Shown in pieces: positions 24,010 to 32,658 of a DNA stretch of 56,550 bases. The DNA comes from Thermoleophilia bacterium (GTDB lineage Bacteria > Actinomycetota > Thermoleophilia > Gaiellales > SKUG01): NCBI GenBank assembly GCA_025964555.1, contig JAOPYQ010000038.1:1-56550 (forward strand), in the 5' to 3' direction. A model generated the notes under the pieces. It saw only the letters and a list, made by a program, of their open reading frames with translations. It searched no databases and had not been told where the DNA came from. Position numbers and translations under genes: made by a program. Each line of letters opens with the position of its first letter. Positions within the stretch are counted from its first letter, which is position 1.

Positions 24010-25200
24010 TCAGGCCGCCTCGACCTCGATGCCCATCGATCCGCCGCGGTAGGCCTCGAGCTGGGACGGCGTCACCTTGACCGGCCCGACCTTGGAGAGC
24101 GGGTCGTTGATGATGAACTTGCCGGCCTTCTGGTCGAAGCCGCTGACGACGACCCAGTGGCCGCCGCTGTACGGAGTCATCTGCGCGGAGCTGAAGCTCG
24201 GACCGTAGGCGCCCGCGTTGCGCGGGTTGCCATTGAGGATCACGGGCTTGCCGGCCATGATCGCGCGGCGGATCGAGGCGGCGTCCGCGATCTCGCGGGT
24301 CTTGGTGCCGGCGGCGCGCAGTGCGCGGCCGAGCTCGTGGTTCGTGGTCGCGGCGCTGTTGGCGACGTTGCCGGAGAGCGAGCGAATGCGGTTGATGAGC
24401 TTCTGCGGGGATGCGTTCGCGGCGGCGCCCGGGATCGACTTGCCGAGCAGTTTGAGGGTCATGACGACGCTCGCGGGCCCGCAGTCCTTGTTGCCGGCGG
24501 CAGGCGCGGCGTTGTACTTGGAGGGAACCTGCGAGACGTGGATCGATCGCGGGCTGCGAACACCCGCCCACAGCTCCGTGCCGACCTTGCGCGCCTTGGA
24601 TGCGCCGGCGCCGGCGACGTCGCCGAGCACGCGGCCGGTGGCGCTGGCAAAACCGGCGAGTGCGCCCGTGACCGAGCCGACGAGCGTCGGGTCCTGCGGG
24701 GCTGCGGCGGCGCCAGCGGCGGGAGCGGAGACGGCGACCGGCTGCACCGGCGGCGCGGTGACCTGCGCCGGCGCGACGACGCCCGGCGCGACGAGCATCG
24801 GCATCGTGCCCACCTGGGGCGCGGTCATGGCGAGCTGCTGCTGCTGGGCCTGTGCCTGCGCGTTGGCCTGCGCCTGCGCATTGGCCCGGGCCTGCGCGTT
24901 CGCCTGCGCCTGCATCTGGGCCTGCGCCTGCAGCTGCTGGGCCTGTGCGGCGTCGCCGGGCGAGGTGCCGAGCATCGCGCTGGTGATCGCGTCGAGCATC
25001 GAGCCATTGCCTGCGCGGGGGTCGACGTAGGCGGGCTGCGGCGACCAGCCTGTCGCGACGCCAGCGGCGGGCGAGGCGAACCCGGGAGTGGTGACACCCT
25101 GGGGCGCGACGCCCGGGCTCACGGGACTGACCGCGCCCGACGTGATCCACTCGATGGGGATCTGCGGGACGGGCGAGGCGGCTGCGGCGAAGGAACTCAT
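24010..25200 (-). CDS. C39-like (papain-fold) cysteine peptidase A with Gln/Ala repeat, no signal peptide
   Basis: 396 residues. Residues 1-80 are disordered (MSSFAAAASPVPQIP...). Residues ~85-125 are an Ala/Gln/Asn repeat of AQAQAN type. A Pro/Ala linker follows, then a C-terminal Peptidase_C39_2-like domain: Cys240 in KDCGPASVVM, His348 in GGHWVVVSGFD, and Asp/Asn in IINDPLS. The catalytic set looks intact, but no hydrophobic export signal is present. It is paralogous to the next upstream gene (26523-25612). GAAGGACTGGTGC precedes the ATG. Peptidoglycan peptide or substrate-processing roles are both possible. Confidence 0.8.
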   Translation of the reverse strand: MSSFAAAASPVPQIPIEWITSGAVSPVSPGVAPQGVTTPGFASPAAGVATGWSPQPAYVDPRAGNGSMLDAITSAMLGTSPGDAAQAQQLQAQAQMQAQANAQARANAQAQANAQAQAQQQQLAMTAPQVGTMPMLVAPGVVAPAQVTAPPVQPVAVSAPAAGAAAAPQDPTLVGSVTGALAGFASATGRVLGDVAGAGASKARKVGTELWAGVRSPRSIHVSQVPSKYNAAPAAGNKDCGPASVVMTLKLLGKSIPGAAANASPQKLINRIRSLSGNVANSAATTNHELGRALRAAGTKTREIADAASIRRAIMAGKPVILNGNPRNAGAYGPSFSSAQMTPYSGGHWVVVSGFDQKAGKFIINDPLSKVGPVKVTPSQLEAYRGGSMGIEVEAA

Positions 25201-25337
25201 GCACCAGTCCTTCGGATGTCACACGCAGCGGGTTGGGCCGGAAGCGGCCACAACAGTGTCACTCGGGAGGCCACGTTCCTGACCGGCCGCTCCGGCGACT
25301 GACATCGCCCTGCGGGCGCCTGACCGGGCCGGTGCTC

Positions 25338-25385
25338 GTCGAGCGTGCTGAGCGTCGGAAATACCCGACGCTCAGCACGCTCGAC
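25338..25385. repeat. Perfect 21-base inverted repeat
   Basis: Arms GTCGAGCGTGCTGAGCGTCGG and its exact reverse complement around AAATAC. This is the longest perfect hairpin in the window. There is no T-run on either side, so it could be a terminator, an mRNA stabiliser or a protein-binding site. Confidence 0.8.
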
Positions 25386-25422
25386 CCGTCGGCCAGCTAG
25401 CGACGGCCCGGCCCGAGACGCA

Positions 25423-25475
25423 CGAAGGCCCGCCCCAAACCGGTGGTGCGGACCGGAAACAGGGACGGGCCTTCG
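25423..25475 (-). terminator. Probable terminator of peptidase B gene
   Basis: CGAAGGCCCG and CGGGCCTTCG, ten-base arms, enclosing a smaller ACCGG repeat. Located 137 bases after the minus-strand stop at 25612. Confidence 0.4.
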
Positions 25476-25611
25476 CGCGTGGTGCGCGACGGGTGGTTGG
25501 GATGACGTGACGATGGATGACGCCGGCGCAGCTCGGTGCCGGCGCGTCGCGCGGAATGCGGAGCAGGCATCATCGACCTGCGGAGTGCGGCGAGCGGAGC
25601 TCGCCACTCGA

Positions 25612-26523
25612 TCAGCGGAAGACTGCGATGCCCAGGTTGCCGTGCGCCTGGTTGTAGTTCTTCAGCTCGGCCTCGGAGACGTAGATCGGCCCGATCTGCG
25701 AGAGCGGATCGTTGACGATGTAGTGACCGGTCGCCGAGTCGAAGCCCGAGACCGTCACCCAGTGACCTCCGTCGAACGGGTACACCTGGTCGGACGTGTA
25801 GCGACTGTTCCAGCCGTGCGCCGGATTGCCGCTCAGCACCACCGGGATGCCCTGCTTGACCCAGTCGGTGACCTGGGCGAAGTTCGTCGACTCCGACCAC
25901 TTGCCACCGCTCTGCGTGATGAGGTTCTCGAGCTCGCCGTCCGTGGTGCCCACCGACACGTCGTTCTTGCCGGTGGCGAGCACGCGAGCCTTGTCGAGCA
26001 CGGCCTCGGAGTTCTGGCCATTGAAGCCGGGAATGTCGAGGCCGACCATGCGCAGCGCCATCGTCGTCGATGCCGGTCCGCAGTTCGGACGCATCGACGG
26101 TCCGTCCGGAAGGTACTTCCCGGCGAACTGGGCGATGTGCTTGGTCCAGTAGTCGTGCTGGGTGCGCGGCGCGACGTTCGACGACGGAACCGCCACGGCG
26201 CCCGTGTTGGTCGCCTGCACCTGCTGCGTCTGCACCGACTGTGCCTGCGCCTCGGCCTGCTGCTGCGCGATCGCAGCGGCCTGCTGCTCTCGCTGCGCCT
26301 GGGCCTGGGCGGCGGCAGCTTCCTGGGCCTGCGCCTGCTGCGCCTGGAGCGCCTGCGCCTGCTGCGCGGCGAGCCCGGGCAGCTCGGTCGTGGTGGTGGC
26401 ACCGGCCGCCGCGTCTTCCTGCGCCACGATCGTCTGGGCGACGGCGTAGAGCTCTTCCGGGTCGATCCGCTTGACGCGGCCGGTCAGTGCGGCGAATGGG
26501 CTGGAGCTGAGAGCTGCGGTCAC
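25612..26523 (-). CDS. C39-like (papain-fold) cysteine peptidase B with Gln/Ala-rich coil, no signal peptide
   Basis: 303 residues from GTG at 26523, chosen because GAGGAAG sits correctly upstream. The N-terminus TAALSSSPFAALTGRV is signal-less. Residues ~45-100 are a Gln/Ala-rich predicted coil. The C-terminal peptidase domain has Cys148 in NCGPAS, His254 in GGHWVTVSGFD, and HYIVNDPLS. The last ~25 residues align with those of peptidase A (DPLSxxGPxxVxxxxLxxYxxxxxGxxGI). This is a tandem duplication that diverged strongly in the N-terminal halves. Confidence 0.8.
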   Translation of the reverse strand: MTAALSSSPFAALTGRVKRIDPEELYAVAQTIVAQEDAAAGATTTTELPGLAAQQAQALQAQQAQAQEAAAAQAQAQREQQAAAIAQQQAEAQAQSVQTQQVQATNTGAVAVPSSNVAPRTQHDYWTKHIAQFAGKYLPDGPSMRPNCGPASTTMALRMVGLDIPGFNGQNSEAVLDKARVLATGKNDVSVGTTDGELENLITQSGGKWSESTNFAQVTDWVKQGIPVVLSGNPAHGWNSRYTSDQVYPFDGGHWVTVSGFDSATGHYIVNDPLSQIGPIYVSEAELKNYNQAHGNLGIAVFR

Positions 26524-26932
26524 GGGCTTCCTCGGCGGTCGCTGGGGGTGTGGCCTTTTCCGGGGGCTGCGCTTGCTGGGCAAGTGCGGCCATTCACCGG
26601 AGTGTCGGGGTGGCCTCTCTCGGCGTTGCAGAACCGGCCACGAAATGGCCGGCCAACCCCGCGAACCCGCATGGGACCGTCACTGGAGCACCCCCTGAAA
26701 ACGGGCCGAACGCTGGGCACGTCCGGCCACGCCTGCGACGCGGCATTGGACCGCCCTGGCGAACCGATGCGCCGCTGGCCACGCGATGGCCCGTTTTCAG
26801 TGGCCCACCTTCGACCCGGATGCGCCACTGCGGGGCGGACCTGCCGCACCATTCCCCACTCATCCGATAGGGTTACGGGCGTCCGAGGCGACCAGAATCG
26901 CCGCGCAGATCCCCCAAGGAGATCCAGTCTTC
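26524..26932. promoter_or_regulatory. Divergent regulatory region with nested inverted repeats
   Basis: 409 bases between peptidase B (minus) and ATP sulfurylase (plus), with no credible gene. It contains a 13-base inverted repeat CTGAAAACGGGCC (26695-26707) / GGCCCGTTTTCAG (26788-26800) and a hairpin CCGGCCA-CGAAA-TGGCCGG (26633-26651). A TAGGGT -10-like element (26867-26872) probably starts the sat transcript, so the repeats fall upstream of sat but inside a possible long leader of peptidase B. AAGGAG precedes the sat ATG. Confidence 0.45.
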
Positions 26933-28108
26933 ATGAGCACCACCCTCGAGGCTCCGACCAACAAGATCCAGGCTTCCCTCGTCGCGCCCCACGGCGGCAC
27001 GCTCGTCGACCGCACCGTCACCGGTGCCGAGGCCGACCAGCTGCGCGCGCATGCCGCGACGCTGCCGATCGTCACGCTGACCGACACCCAGGTCGCGGAC
27101 CTCGAGATGATCGCCGTCGGCGCCATGTCGCCGATCGAGGGCTTCCTCGGCAAGGCCGACTACGAGAACGTGCTCGAGAACGTGCGCCTCGCCGACGGCT
27201 CCGTGTGGTCGCTGCCGATCACCCTGCGCGTGCACGAGGACGTCGCCGGTGACGAGGTCGCCCTCGCATCCCCCGACGGCCAGCTCGTCGCCGTGATGCA
27301 GGTGACCGAGCGCTACGAGGGCGACAAGACCCGCGAGGCCGAGCTCGTCTACGGCACCACGGAAGAAGCCCACCCGGGCGTCGCGATCCTCTACTCGCAG
27401 GGCGACGTCATCCTCGCCGGCCCCGTGACGGTGTTCGACTTCCAGCCGAACCTGTTCGGCGAGTACCTGCTCACGCCGGCCCAGACCCGCGCCTCGTTCG
27501 AGGCCAAGGGCTGGACGACCGTCGTCGGCTTCCAGACCCGCAACCCGGTGCACCGCGCGCACGAGTACATCCTCAAGTCCTCGATGGAGATCGTCGACGG
27601 CCTCCTGCTGCACCCGCTCGTGGGCCGCACCAAGGACGGCGACATCCCCGCCGACGTGCGCATGAAGTGCTACGACGTGCTGCTGGAGAACTACTTCCCG
27701 GCCGACCGCGTCGAGCTCGCCGTGTTCCCCGCCGCGATGCGCTACGCCGGTCCGCGCGAGGCCGTGTTCCACGCCATGACCCGCAAGAACTACGGCTGCT
27801 CGCACTTCATCGTCGGCCGTGACCACGCGGGCGTCGGCAGCTACTACACGACGTACGAGGCGCAGGAGTTCCTGGGCCAGTTCACGCGTGAGGAGCTCGG
27901 CATGACGATCCTCAACTACGAGCACTCGTTCTTCTGCACCAAGTGCGACGCGATGGCCTCGGCCAAGACGTGCCCGCACGGCAAGGAAGACCACGTGTTC
28001 CTGTCCGGCACCAAGGTGCGCGAGATGCTCGGCAACGGCGAGAAGCCGCCGGTGCAGTTCTCCCGCCCCGAGGTCGCGCAGGTGCTCATCGACGAGTACA
28101 CCAAGTAG
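26933..28108 (+). CDS. sat: Sulfate adenylyltransferase (ATP sulfurylase, homomeric type)
   Basis: 391 residues. [13 protein letters not shown] is the HxxH nucleotide-binding motif, and [17 protein letters not shown] is the second catalytic motif. A CxxC-like [21 protein letters not shown] zinc-site region follows near the C-terminus. The family's PUA-like N-terminal domain is present. It activates sulfate to APS using ATP. No APS reductase or kinase gene adjoins it; the following gene is separated by a clear terminator, so sat is probably monocistronic. Confidence 0.95.
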   Translation: MSTTLEAPTNKIQASLVAPHGGTLVDRTVTGAEADQLRAHAATLPIVTLTDTQVADLEMIAVGAMSPIEGFLGKADYENVLENVRLADGSVWSLPITLRVHEDVAGDEVALASPDGQLVAVMQVTERYEGDKTREAELVYGTTEEAHPGVAILYSQGDVILAGPVTVFDFQPNLFGEYLLTPAQTRASFEAKGWTTVVGFQTRNPVHRAHEYILKSSMEIVDGLLLHPLVGRTKDGDIPADVRMKCYDVLLENYFPADRVELAVFPAAMRYAGPREAVFHAMTRKNYGCSHFIVGRDHAGVGSYYTTYEAQEFLGQFTREELGMTILNYEHSFFCTKCDAMASAKTCPHGKEDHVFLSGTKVREMLGNGEKPPVQFSRPEVAQVLIDEYTK

Positions 28109-28135
28109 TTCGTCGACCACGCACGTCGCTCTCGA

Positions 28136-28179
28136 CGCCCCTCGCACCGCCTTCGGGTCGGTGCGGGGGGCGTTTTTTT
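28136..28179 (+). terminator. Rho-independent terminator of sat
   Basis: CGCCCCTCGCACCG and CGGTGCGGGGGGCG arms, loop of nine bases containing TTCGGG, followed by seven T residues. The only textbook intrinsic terminator in the window. Confidence 0.9.
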
Positions 28180-28206
28180 GTGTCCGGATGCGGGGACACG
28201 CAGATC

Positions 28207-28521
28207 ATGCGCATCGATCCGTCACAGCTCACCGAGCCGCTCGCCCACATCCTCGGGGCAGGCGCGACCGATGCCGCCGGTGGCCAGAAGGCGGCACAGG
28301 CCGCGCAGATCACCGATCCGCAGCTCGAGACGCTCGACAAGCTGCTGCTGCGTCGCCTGCAGGCGAACTCGACCGCCGCCGCAGCCGACAGCGTCGTCTC
28401 GTTCCAGGACGCGCAGGCGCGCATCGATCGCGTGCGCGACCTCGCCGCGCAGGATCCCGCCGCTTCCGTGCGCGCCCAGGGCACGCTCGACTCCTCGCGC
28501 GTGCGCGGCCTGCTCGACTGA
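28207..28521 (+). CDS. 104-residue signal-less helical protein, weakly FlgM-like
   Basis: Starts MRIDPSQLTEPLAHILG 27 bases after the sat terminator. Rich in Ala, Gln and Asp with no hydrophobic segment. The C-terminal third (DAQARIDRVRDLAAQDP... then SSRVRGLLD) is arranged like the C-terminal sigma-binding half of FlgM anti-sigma factors (helix, short spacer, VAxxLL). The similarity is weak and could be due to general helical composition. No ribosome-binding site is obvious. No family can be assigned with confidence. Confidence 0.6.
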   Translation: MRIDPSQLTEPLAHILGAGATDAAGGQKAAQAAQITDPQLETLDKLLLRRLQANSTAAAADSVVSFQDAQARIDRVRDLAAQDPAASVRAQGTLDSSRVRGLLD

Positions 28522-28561
28522 CCACCGAGCAGCTCGATCTCGCACGCTCGCTCCGCTCCAC

Positions 28562-28610
28562 CGCTCTGGGGTCCACCGTGGTGTTGCACGCAACGCTCGA
28601 CCCCAGAGCG
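28562..28610 (+). terminator. Nested hairpin after the 104-residue gene
   Basis: CGCTCTGGGGTC and GACCCCAGAGCG, 12-base perfect arms, enclosing a smaller GTTGCACGCAAC hairpin. Confidence 0.5.
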
Positions 28611-28670
28611 ATGCACCCCGACCTACGCGTGACCTGGTGCTGCTGCACACAACCCCGGCGCGCCCGCGAC

Positions 28671-28699
28671 TTGCATCTAGTTGCGCGCGCAACTATATT
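28671..28699 (+). promoter_or_regulatory. Promoter with MarR-type palindromic operator for the mhq-like pair
   Basis: TTGCAT (-35), 17-base spacer, TATATT (-10). The perfect 18-base palindrome TAGTTGCGCGCGCAACTA (28678-28695) fills the spacer, so a bound dimer would block RNA polymerase. The half-site and size fit MarR-family repressors. No such regulator is encoded in the window. Confidence 0.7.
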
Positions 28700-28752
28700 G
28701 TGGATGGAGCCGGGAACGACCATCCCCGGACGGTCCAGAAGGGAACACGACC

Positions 28753-29706
28753 ATGACCACCCTGCCGGTCGAAGGCATCCATCACGTCACCGCGATCACG
28801 GGCGACGCGCAGGCGAACGTCGACTTCTACACGCGCGTGCTGGGGCTCCGCCTCAACGCCAAGAGCGTCAACCAGGACGACCCCACCGTCTACCACCTCT
28901 TCTACGGCGATGAAGTCGGCAGTCCGGGCGCCGACCTGACCTTCTTCGAGTACCCGCGCGCCATCCCCGGCCGCCCGGGCGCCGGCATGGTGCACCGCGT
29001 CGTGTGGCGCGTCGCCTCCCCCGACGCGCTCGAGTTCTGGCAGCAGCGCCTCACCAACGAAGGCGTCGACGTGCACGCGGCCGACGGCTCGGTCCGCTTC
29101 AGCGACGGCGAGGGGCTCCAGCACGAGCTCGTCGTCAACCACACGAGCGATCCGTCGCTCATCGCCGACCACCTCGAGATCCCTGCCGAGATGGCACTCC
29201 AGGGCTTCGAGGGCGTGCGCGCGTACAGCCGTGATCCGGAAGGCAGCTACCGCGTGCTCGAGGAGCTGCTCGGCGCTACCCGCAGCGGCGACACGTTCGA
29301 ACTGCGCGGCGAACAGCGCGGCGGCTGGATCGCATTCGACCCCGCGCCTTCGGACAACGGCAACCAGAGCGCCGGCGTGATCCATCACGTCGCGTTCGGC
29401 ATCCACGACGACCACGTCAAGCCGTGGCTGCAGGAGCTCGTCGCGCGCCGCATCGGCAACAGCGGGCGCGTCGATCGCCACTACTTCGAGTCGCTCTACT
29501 TCCGCGAGCCGGGCGGCATCCTCTATGAGCTCGCGACCATGGGCCCCGGATTCACGGTCGACGGTCCGGTCGAGGAGTTCGGCACGAAGGTCATCCTCCC
29601 GCCGTGGTTCGAGCAGCACCGCGAGGTCATCGAGGCGCAGCTGACCCCGCTGCCCGATCCTCGCGCAGACTGGCCCGCACGCACGACTGCGGAGACGACC
29701 TCGTGA
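28753..29706 (+). CDS. Ring-cleaving dioxygenase of the glyoxalase fold (MhqO/MhqE-like)
   Basis: 317 residues. Two vicinal-oxygen-chelate repeats are present: the first opens GIHHVTAITGDAQANVDFYT, the second is built around GVIHHVAFGI. Metal-binding residues His (IHHVT), His (VIHHVAF) and Glu (PGGILYELAT) are visible. Bacillus MhqO/MhqE homologues degrade or detoxify hydroquinones and quinones. The following gene is an MhqD-like hydrolase, the same pairing as Bacillus mhqED, and the promoter carries a MarR-like operator. The stop overlaps the next start (GTGA). Confidence 0.88.
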   Translation: MTTLPVEGIHHVTAITGDAQANVDFYTRVLGLRLNAKSVNQDDPTVYHLFYGDEVGSPGADLTFFEYPRAIPGRPGAGMVHRVVWRVASPDALEFWQQRLTNEGVDVHAADGSVRFSDGEGLQHELVVNHTSDPSLIADHLEIPAEMALQGFEGVRAYSRDPEGSYRVLEELLGATRSGDTFELRGEQRGGWIAFDPAPSDNGNQSAGVIHHVAFGIHDDHVKPWLQELVARRIGNSGRVDRHYFESLYFREPGGILYELATMGPGFTVDGPVEEFGTKVILPPWFEQHREVIEAQLTPLPDPRADWPARTTAETTS

Positions 29707-30347
29707 GCGCCGCGACGCGCCCCGCGCTCGCCGGCTACGAGCACGTGTTCGAGCCCGGCACGACCGGCTGGACCGTGCTGCTGCTGCACGGCACGGGCGA
29801 CGACGAGCACGGCCTCGTCCCGCTCGGGCGCCAGCTCGCGCCCGGCGCGGCGCTGCTGAGTCCACGCGGGAACGTGCTCGAGAACGGCGTCACGAACCGC
29901 TTCTTCGCGCGACGTTCGGCGACCGACATCGATGTCGAGGACATGCTCGCGCGCAGCGACGAACTCGATGGCTTCATCGACGCAGCGGTGCGGGAGTACG
30001 GCATCGACCGCGACAGGCTGGTCGCGTTCGGGTTCTCCAACGGCGCGAACATCGCGCTCGCCTCGCTGCTTCGTCACGAGGGGTGGGCGCGCGCCGCGGC
30101 ACTGCTGCGACCGGTCATCTACCACGAGCCCGACGCCCTTCCCGACCTGTCGGCGGTGGACATCTTCGTCGCGTCGGGCGGCAACGATCCGTTCTCGCCG
30201 CCCGCGGAGATCGAACGCCTGCACGACGTGCTCACGCGCACGCGCGCCACGCTGCAGCTCGTCGTCGATCCGAACGCGGGCCACGGCCTCGGCCCCGACG
30301 ACCTCATGCGCGCGGCCACGTGGTTCGACCAGCTGCTGGCACCCTGA
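29703..30347 (+). CDS. Alpha/beta hydrolase, phospholipase/carboxylesterase family (MhqD-like)
   Basis: 214 residues, GTG start inside the preceding stop. The oxyanion region is LLLHGTGDDEHGLVPLG, the nucleophile elbow GFSNGA carries the catalytic Ser, Asp is in SGGNDPFSP, and His is in PNAGHGLG. Coupled to the dioxygenase, it probably acts in the same quinone-stress response. The physiological substrate is unknown. Confidence 0.88.
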   Translation: MSAATRPALAGYEHVFEPGTTGWTVLLLHGTGDDEHGLVPLGRQLAPGAALLSPRGNVLENGVTNRFFARRSATDIDVEDMLARSDELDGFIDAAVREYGIDRDRLVAFGFSNGANIALASLLRHEGWARAAALLRPVIYHEPDALPDLSAVDIFVASGGNDPFSPPAEIERLHDVLTRTRATLQLVVDPNAGHGLGPDDLMRAATWFDQLLAP

Positions 30348-30361
30348 CGTCGCGCGGCGTC

Positions 30362-30367
30362 TAGGAT
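30362..30367 (+). promoter_or_regulatory. -10 element of a leaderless promoter for the FlgD-Ig protein
   Basis: TAGGAT, six bases, GTG. Confidence 0.45.
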
Positions 30368-30373
30368 CGAGCC

Positions 30374-31090
30374 GTGTCCCGGCGAGTCCTCGCACCCGTG
30401 CTCCTGCTGTTGGCCGCCGCATGTTCGATCGCGGCGGTGTTCGCCGTGCACCGAATCGAGGCGCGCGGCGGTCCGTTGTCGCAGCCCTCGGCGACGACCT
30501 ACTTCTCTCCGAACGGCGACGACGTCCAGGACACTGCCGAGGTGCGCTTCACGACACGCCAGCCCGAGCGCGTCACCGTGATCGTCCGGGACCTCGATAC
30601 CGGTGACCAGGTGACGCTGGCCGACGATCAACGCGTCGACGGCGAGACGACGCTCGAGTGGGACGGCAGGACCCGAGGCGGCACGCAGGCCCCTGACGGC
30701 GAATATCGCTTCACGATCCGACGCGCGGGTGACTCGCGCGCGTACGCGCCCACCAGGTCGACCGTGCTCGACACCTCCGCACCGATCGGCGTCCTCGATC
30801 GCGCGACGCTGGAGCTCGGCGAGCTGCGCGGGCTCGCGATGCTCGGCCCGACCGAGAAGCTGGTCGTCTACGACGCCGAGGGCGACGAGGTGCGCGGGAT
30901 CCGCCAGTTCCGCCCGAACCCGGCATCGAGGAGCGCACAGCCCGTCAACGCGGCGCCGCGCTCGAGCGTGCCAGTGCGCTTCACCGTCACGCTCGAGGGG
31001 ACGCCGTCGCGCATCGATGTCGTCGACCTCGCGGGCAACCGACGCCCCGTGTTCCCCGACCCAGACGTGCAGTACCAGGCGAACGGCTGA
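30374..31090 (+). CDS. Membrane-anchored protein with FlgD-type Ig-like domain
   Basis: 238 residues. An N-terminal hydrophobic segment (LAPVLLLLAAACSIAAVFAV) acts as anchor or signal; the Cys is not in a good lipobox. ATTYFSPNGDDVQDTAEV and WDGRTRGGTQAPDGEYRFTI are the FlgD-Ig/CHU-type fold found in many surface proteins, so this is not evidence for a flagellar hook. The second half is another beta-rich region. Its stop overlaps the start of the O-antigen-ligase-like gene by one base, so an envelope polysaccharide role is likely. Confidence 0.75.
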   Translation: MSRRVLAPVLLLLAAACSIAAVFAVHRIEARGGPLSQPSATTYFSPNGDDVQDTAEVRFTTRQPERVTVIVRDLDTGDQVTLADDQRVDGETTLEWDGRTRGGTQAPDGEYRFTIRRAGDSRAYAPTRSTVLDTSAPIGVLDRATLELGELRGLAMLGPTEKLVVYDAEGDEVRGIRQFRPNPASRSAQPVNAAPRSSVPVRFTVTLEGTPSRIDVVDLAGNRRPVFPDPDVQYQANG

Positions 31091-32658
31091 TGGAAGTCGG
31101 CGCCCTCGAAGCCATCGCCGCGATCGCCGCATCCGCAGGCGCACTCGCACGCGTCACGCGCATCCGTCGCATCCACGTGCTCGGCATCCCGCTGCTGCTG
31201 CTCGGCTGGGCTGGGTTGCTGGCGACGATCCTGCCGGACTCCCTGGCCACCCATCGAGCCGTCGTGGTGCTCGGATTCCTGGGAGCGGCGGGACTCGCAC
31301 TCTTCCTCGCCCGCGTGCTCGACTGCGCGGTTCGCTGGCTGCTCGTCGCCGGCGCGATCGTGCTCACGATCCGCGTGCCCGTCCCGACCGGCGACGGCAA
31401 CGCCATGCTGCTCGGTCCGCTCTACGTGGTCATCGGGCTCATCGCCTGCATCGTCCTGCTCCGTGAACTGCGCGAACTTCGCGCTGGCGAGCGCCTGCTC
31501 CCCGATCGTGGCGGCGCGACCCGCCTGGTCGACGTCGGCGCCGCTGTCCTGCCGGCGACCGCGACGCTCTCGCTCATGTGGAGCTTCGATCCACCCGCCA
31601 CGACGGAGGCACTCGCGTTCTTCCTCGTGCCGTTCGTCCTGCTCTACGCGTGCCTTCGCACGCTGGCCTCCGCGCGCGAGGACCTCAAGCCCGCCGCCTG
31701 GGCCCTGGTCGCCAGCGGCGTGGTGGTCGCGCTCGTCGGGCTCTTCCAGAAAGCGGTCGGCGAGGTCTGGTGGAACCCGAAGGTCATCGACGCCAACCGC
31801 TTCCGCGCAGACTTCCGCACCAACTCGCTGTATTGGGATCCGAACATGTACGGACGCGCGCTCGTCATCGCGATCCTCGCGGTCGTGGCGTGGCTGCTGG
31901 TCCGGCGCGTCAGTCGACGCGGCACGCCGCTGCTCGCCGGCGTGCTCCTCGTGCTCGTCGCCGCACTGTGGTTCACGTATTCACAGTCGAGCTGGGTCGC
32001 ACTCGCAGCCGGCCTGACCATCGTCGCGGTCCTGACGCTGCCACCGAACCCCCGCCGCTGGGTCGCCGGCGCGTTGCTGCTGCTCGTGCTCGTGGGCACC
32101 CCGGCGGCCGCACGCCACCTCGCGGGCGACGATGCGTCGGGGCGTCGCGACGTGATCAACACCGGCATCTCGCTCGCGGCTGAGCGACCTGTCCTCGGGT
32201 GGGGCATCGGCACGTTCGAAGCCGCGGCCCGCGCGCGCGAGCTGGAGCGCGGCAACGCCGATCCTGGACTCGTCGCGTCGCACACGACGCCGATCACGGT
32301 CTTCGCGGAGCTCGGCCTGCTCGGTGCGTTCACGTACCTCACGCTGCTCACGAGCGCAGTGGTGACGATGCTCGCGCGCTGGCGGCGCACATCCACGCCT
32401 GCGGCCGCCGCCCGTGCGCGTGGTGACTTCGATGACGCCGGCACGGGCTGGCCGATCGCGCCGGTCATCTGGGCGAGCGGCGCGCTGTTCGCGCTCATCG
32501 CACACAGCCTGCTCTATGCAGGCTTCTTCGAGGATCCGACCCTGTGGGTCGTGCTCGCCGTGCTCGCCAGCCTGCCGAACGTCATCGACGACGAGGTCGT
32601 CGAGTCCGATGAATCGGCGCTCGCGTCACCAGCGTTGCGCTCACCGCAACGCCTGTGA
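31090..32658 (+). CDS. O-antigen ligase/polymerase-like membrane protein
   Basis: 522 residues, ~12 hydrophobic segments. RGWGIGTFEAA-like PVLGWGIGTFEAAARAR and the downstream SHTTPITVFAELGLLGAFTYL are the Wzy_C/WaaL signature around the large periplasmic loop. It is expected to join or polymerise glycan chains on the outer face of the cytoplasmic membrane. The final 14 codons lie within copy 1 of a 44-nt repeat, and the last 18 bases overlap the end of the convergent AbiEi/DUF559 gene. Confidence 0.85.
   Translation: MEVGALEAIAAIAASAGALARVTRIRRIHVLGIPLLLLGWAGLLATILPDSLATHRAVVVLGFLGAAGLALFLARVLDCAVRWLLVAGAIVLTIRVPVPTGDGNAMLLGPLYVVIGLIACIVLLRELRELRAGERLLPDRGGATRLVDVGAAVLPATATLSLMWSFDPPATTEALAFFLVPFVLLYACLRTLASAREDLKPAAWALVASGVVVALVGLFQKAVGEVWWNPKVIDANRFRADFRTNSLYWDPNMYGRALVIAILAVVAWLLVRRVSRRGTPLLAGVLLVLVAALWFTYSQSSWVALAAGLTIVAVLTLPPNPRRWVAGALLLLVLVGTPAAARHLAGDDASGRRDVINTGISLAAERPVLGWGIGTFEAAARARELERGNADPGLVASHTTPITVFAELGLLGAFTYLTLLTSAVVTMLARWRRTSTPAAAARARGDFDDAGTGWPIAPVIWASGALFALIAHSLLYAGFFEDPTLWVVLAVLASLPNVIDDEVVESDESALASPALRSPQRL

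Larger units (their letters stand above)
25201..25611 (-). other. Intergenic region with two strong inverted repeats
   Basis: 411 bases with no credible gene on either strand. It holds the terminator of peptidase B and the promoter/leader of peptidase A. Inverted repeats are listed separately at 25338-25385 and 25423-25475. Confidence 0.6.

Noticed and set aside
30374..31090. FlgD-like Ig domain as evidence for a flagellar hook-cap gene
   Set aside because: This fold is common in unrelated surface proteins, and the gene is coupled to an O-antigen-ligase-like gene.
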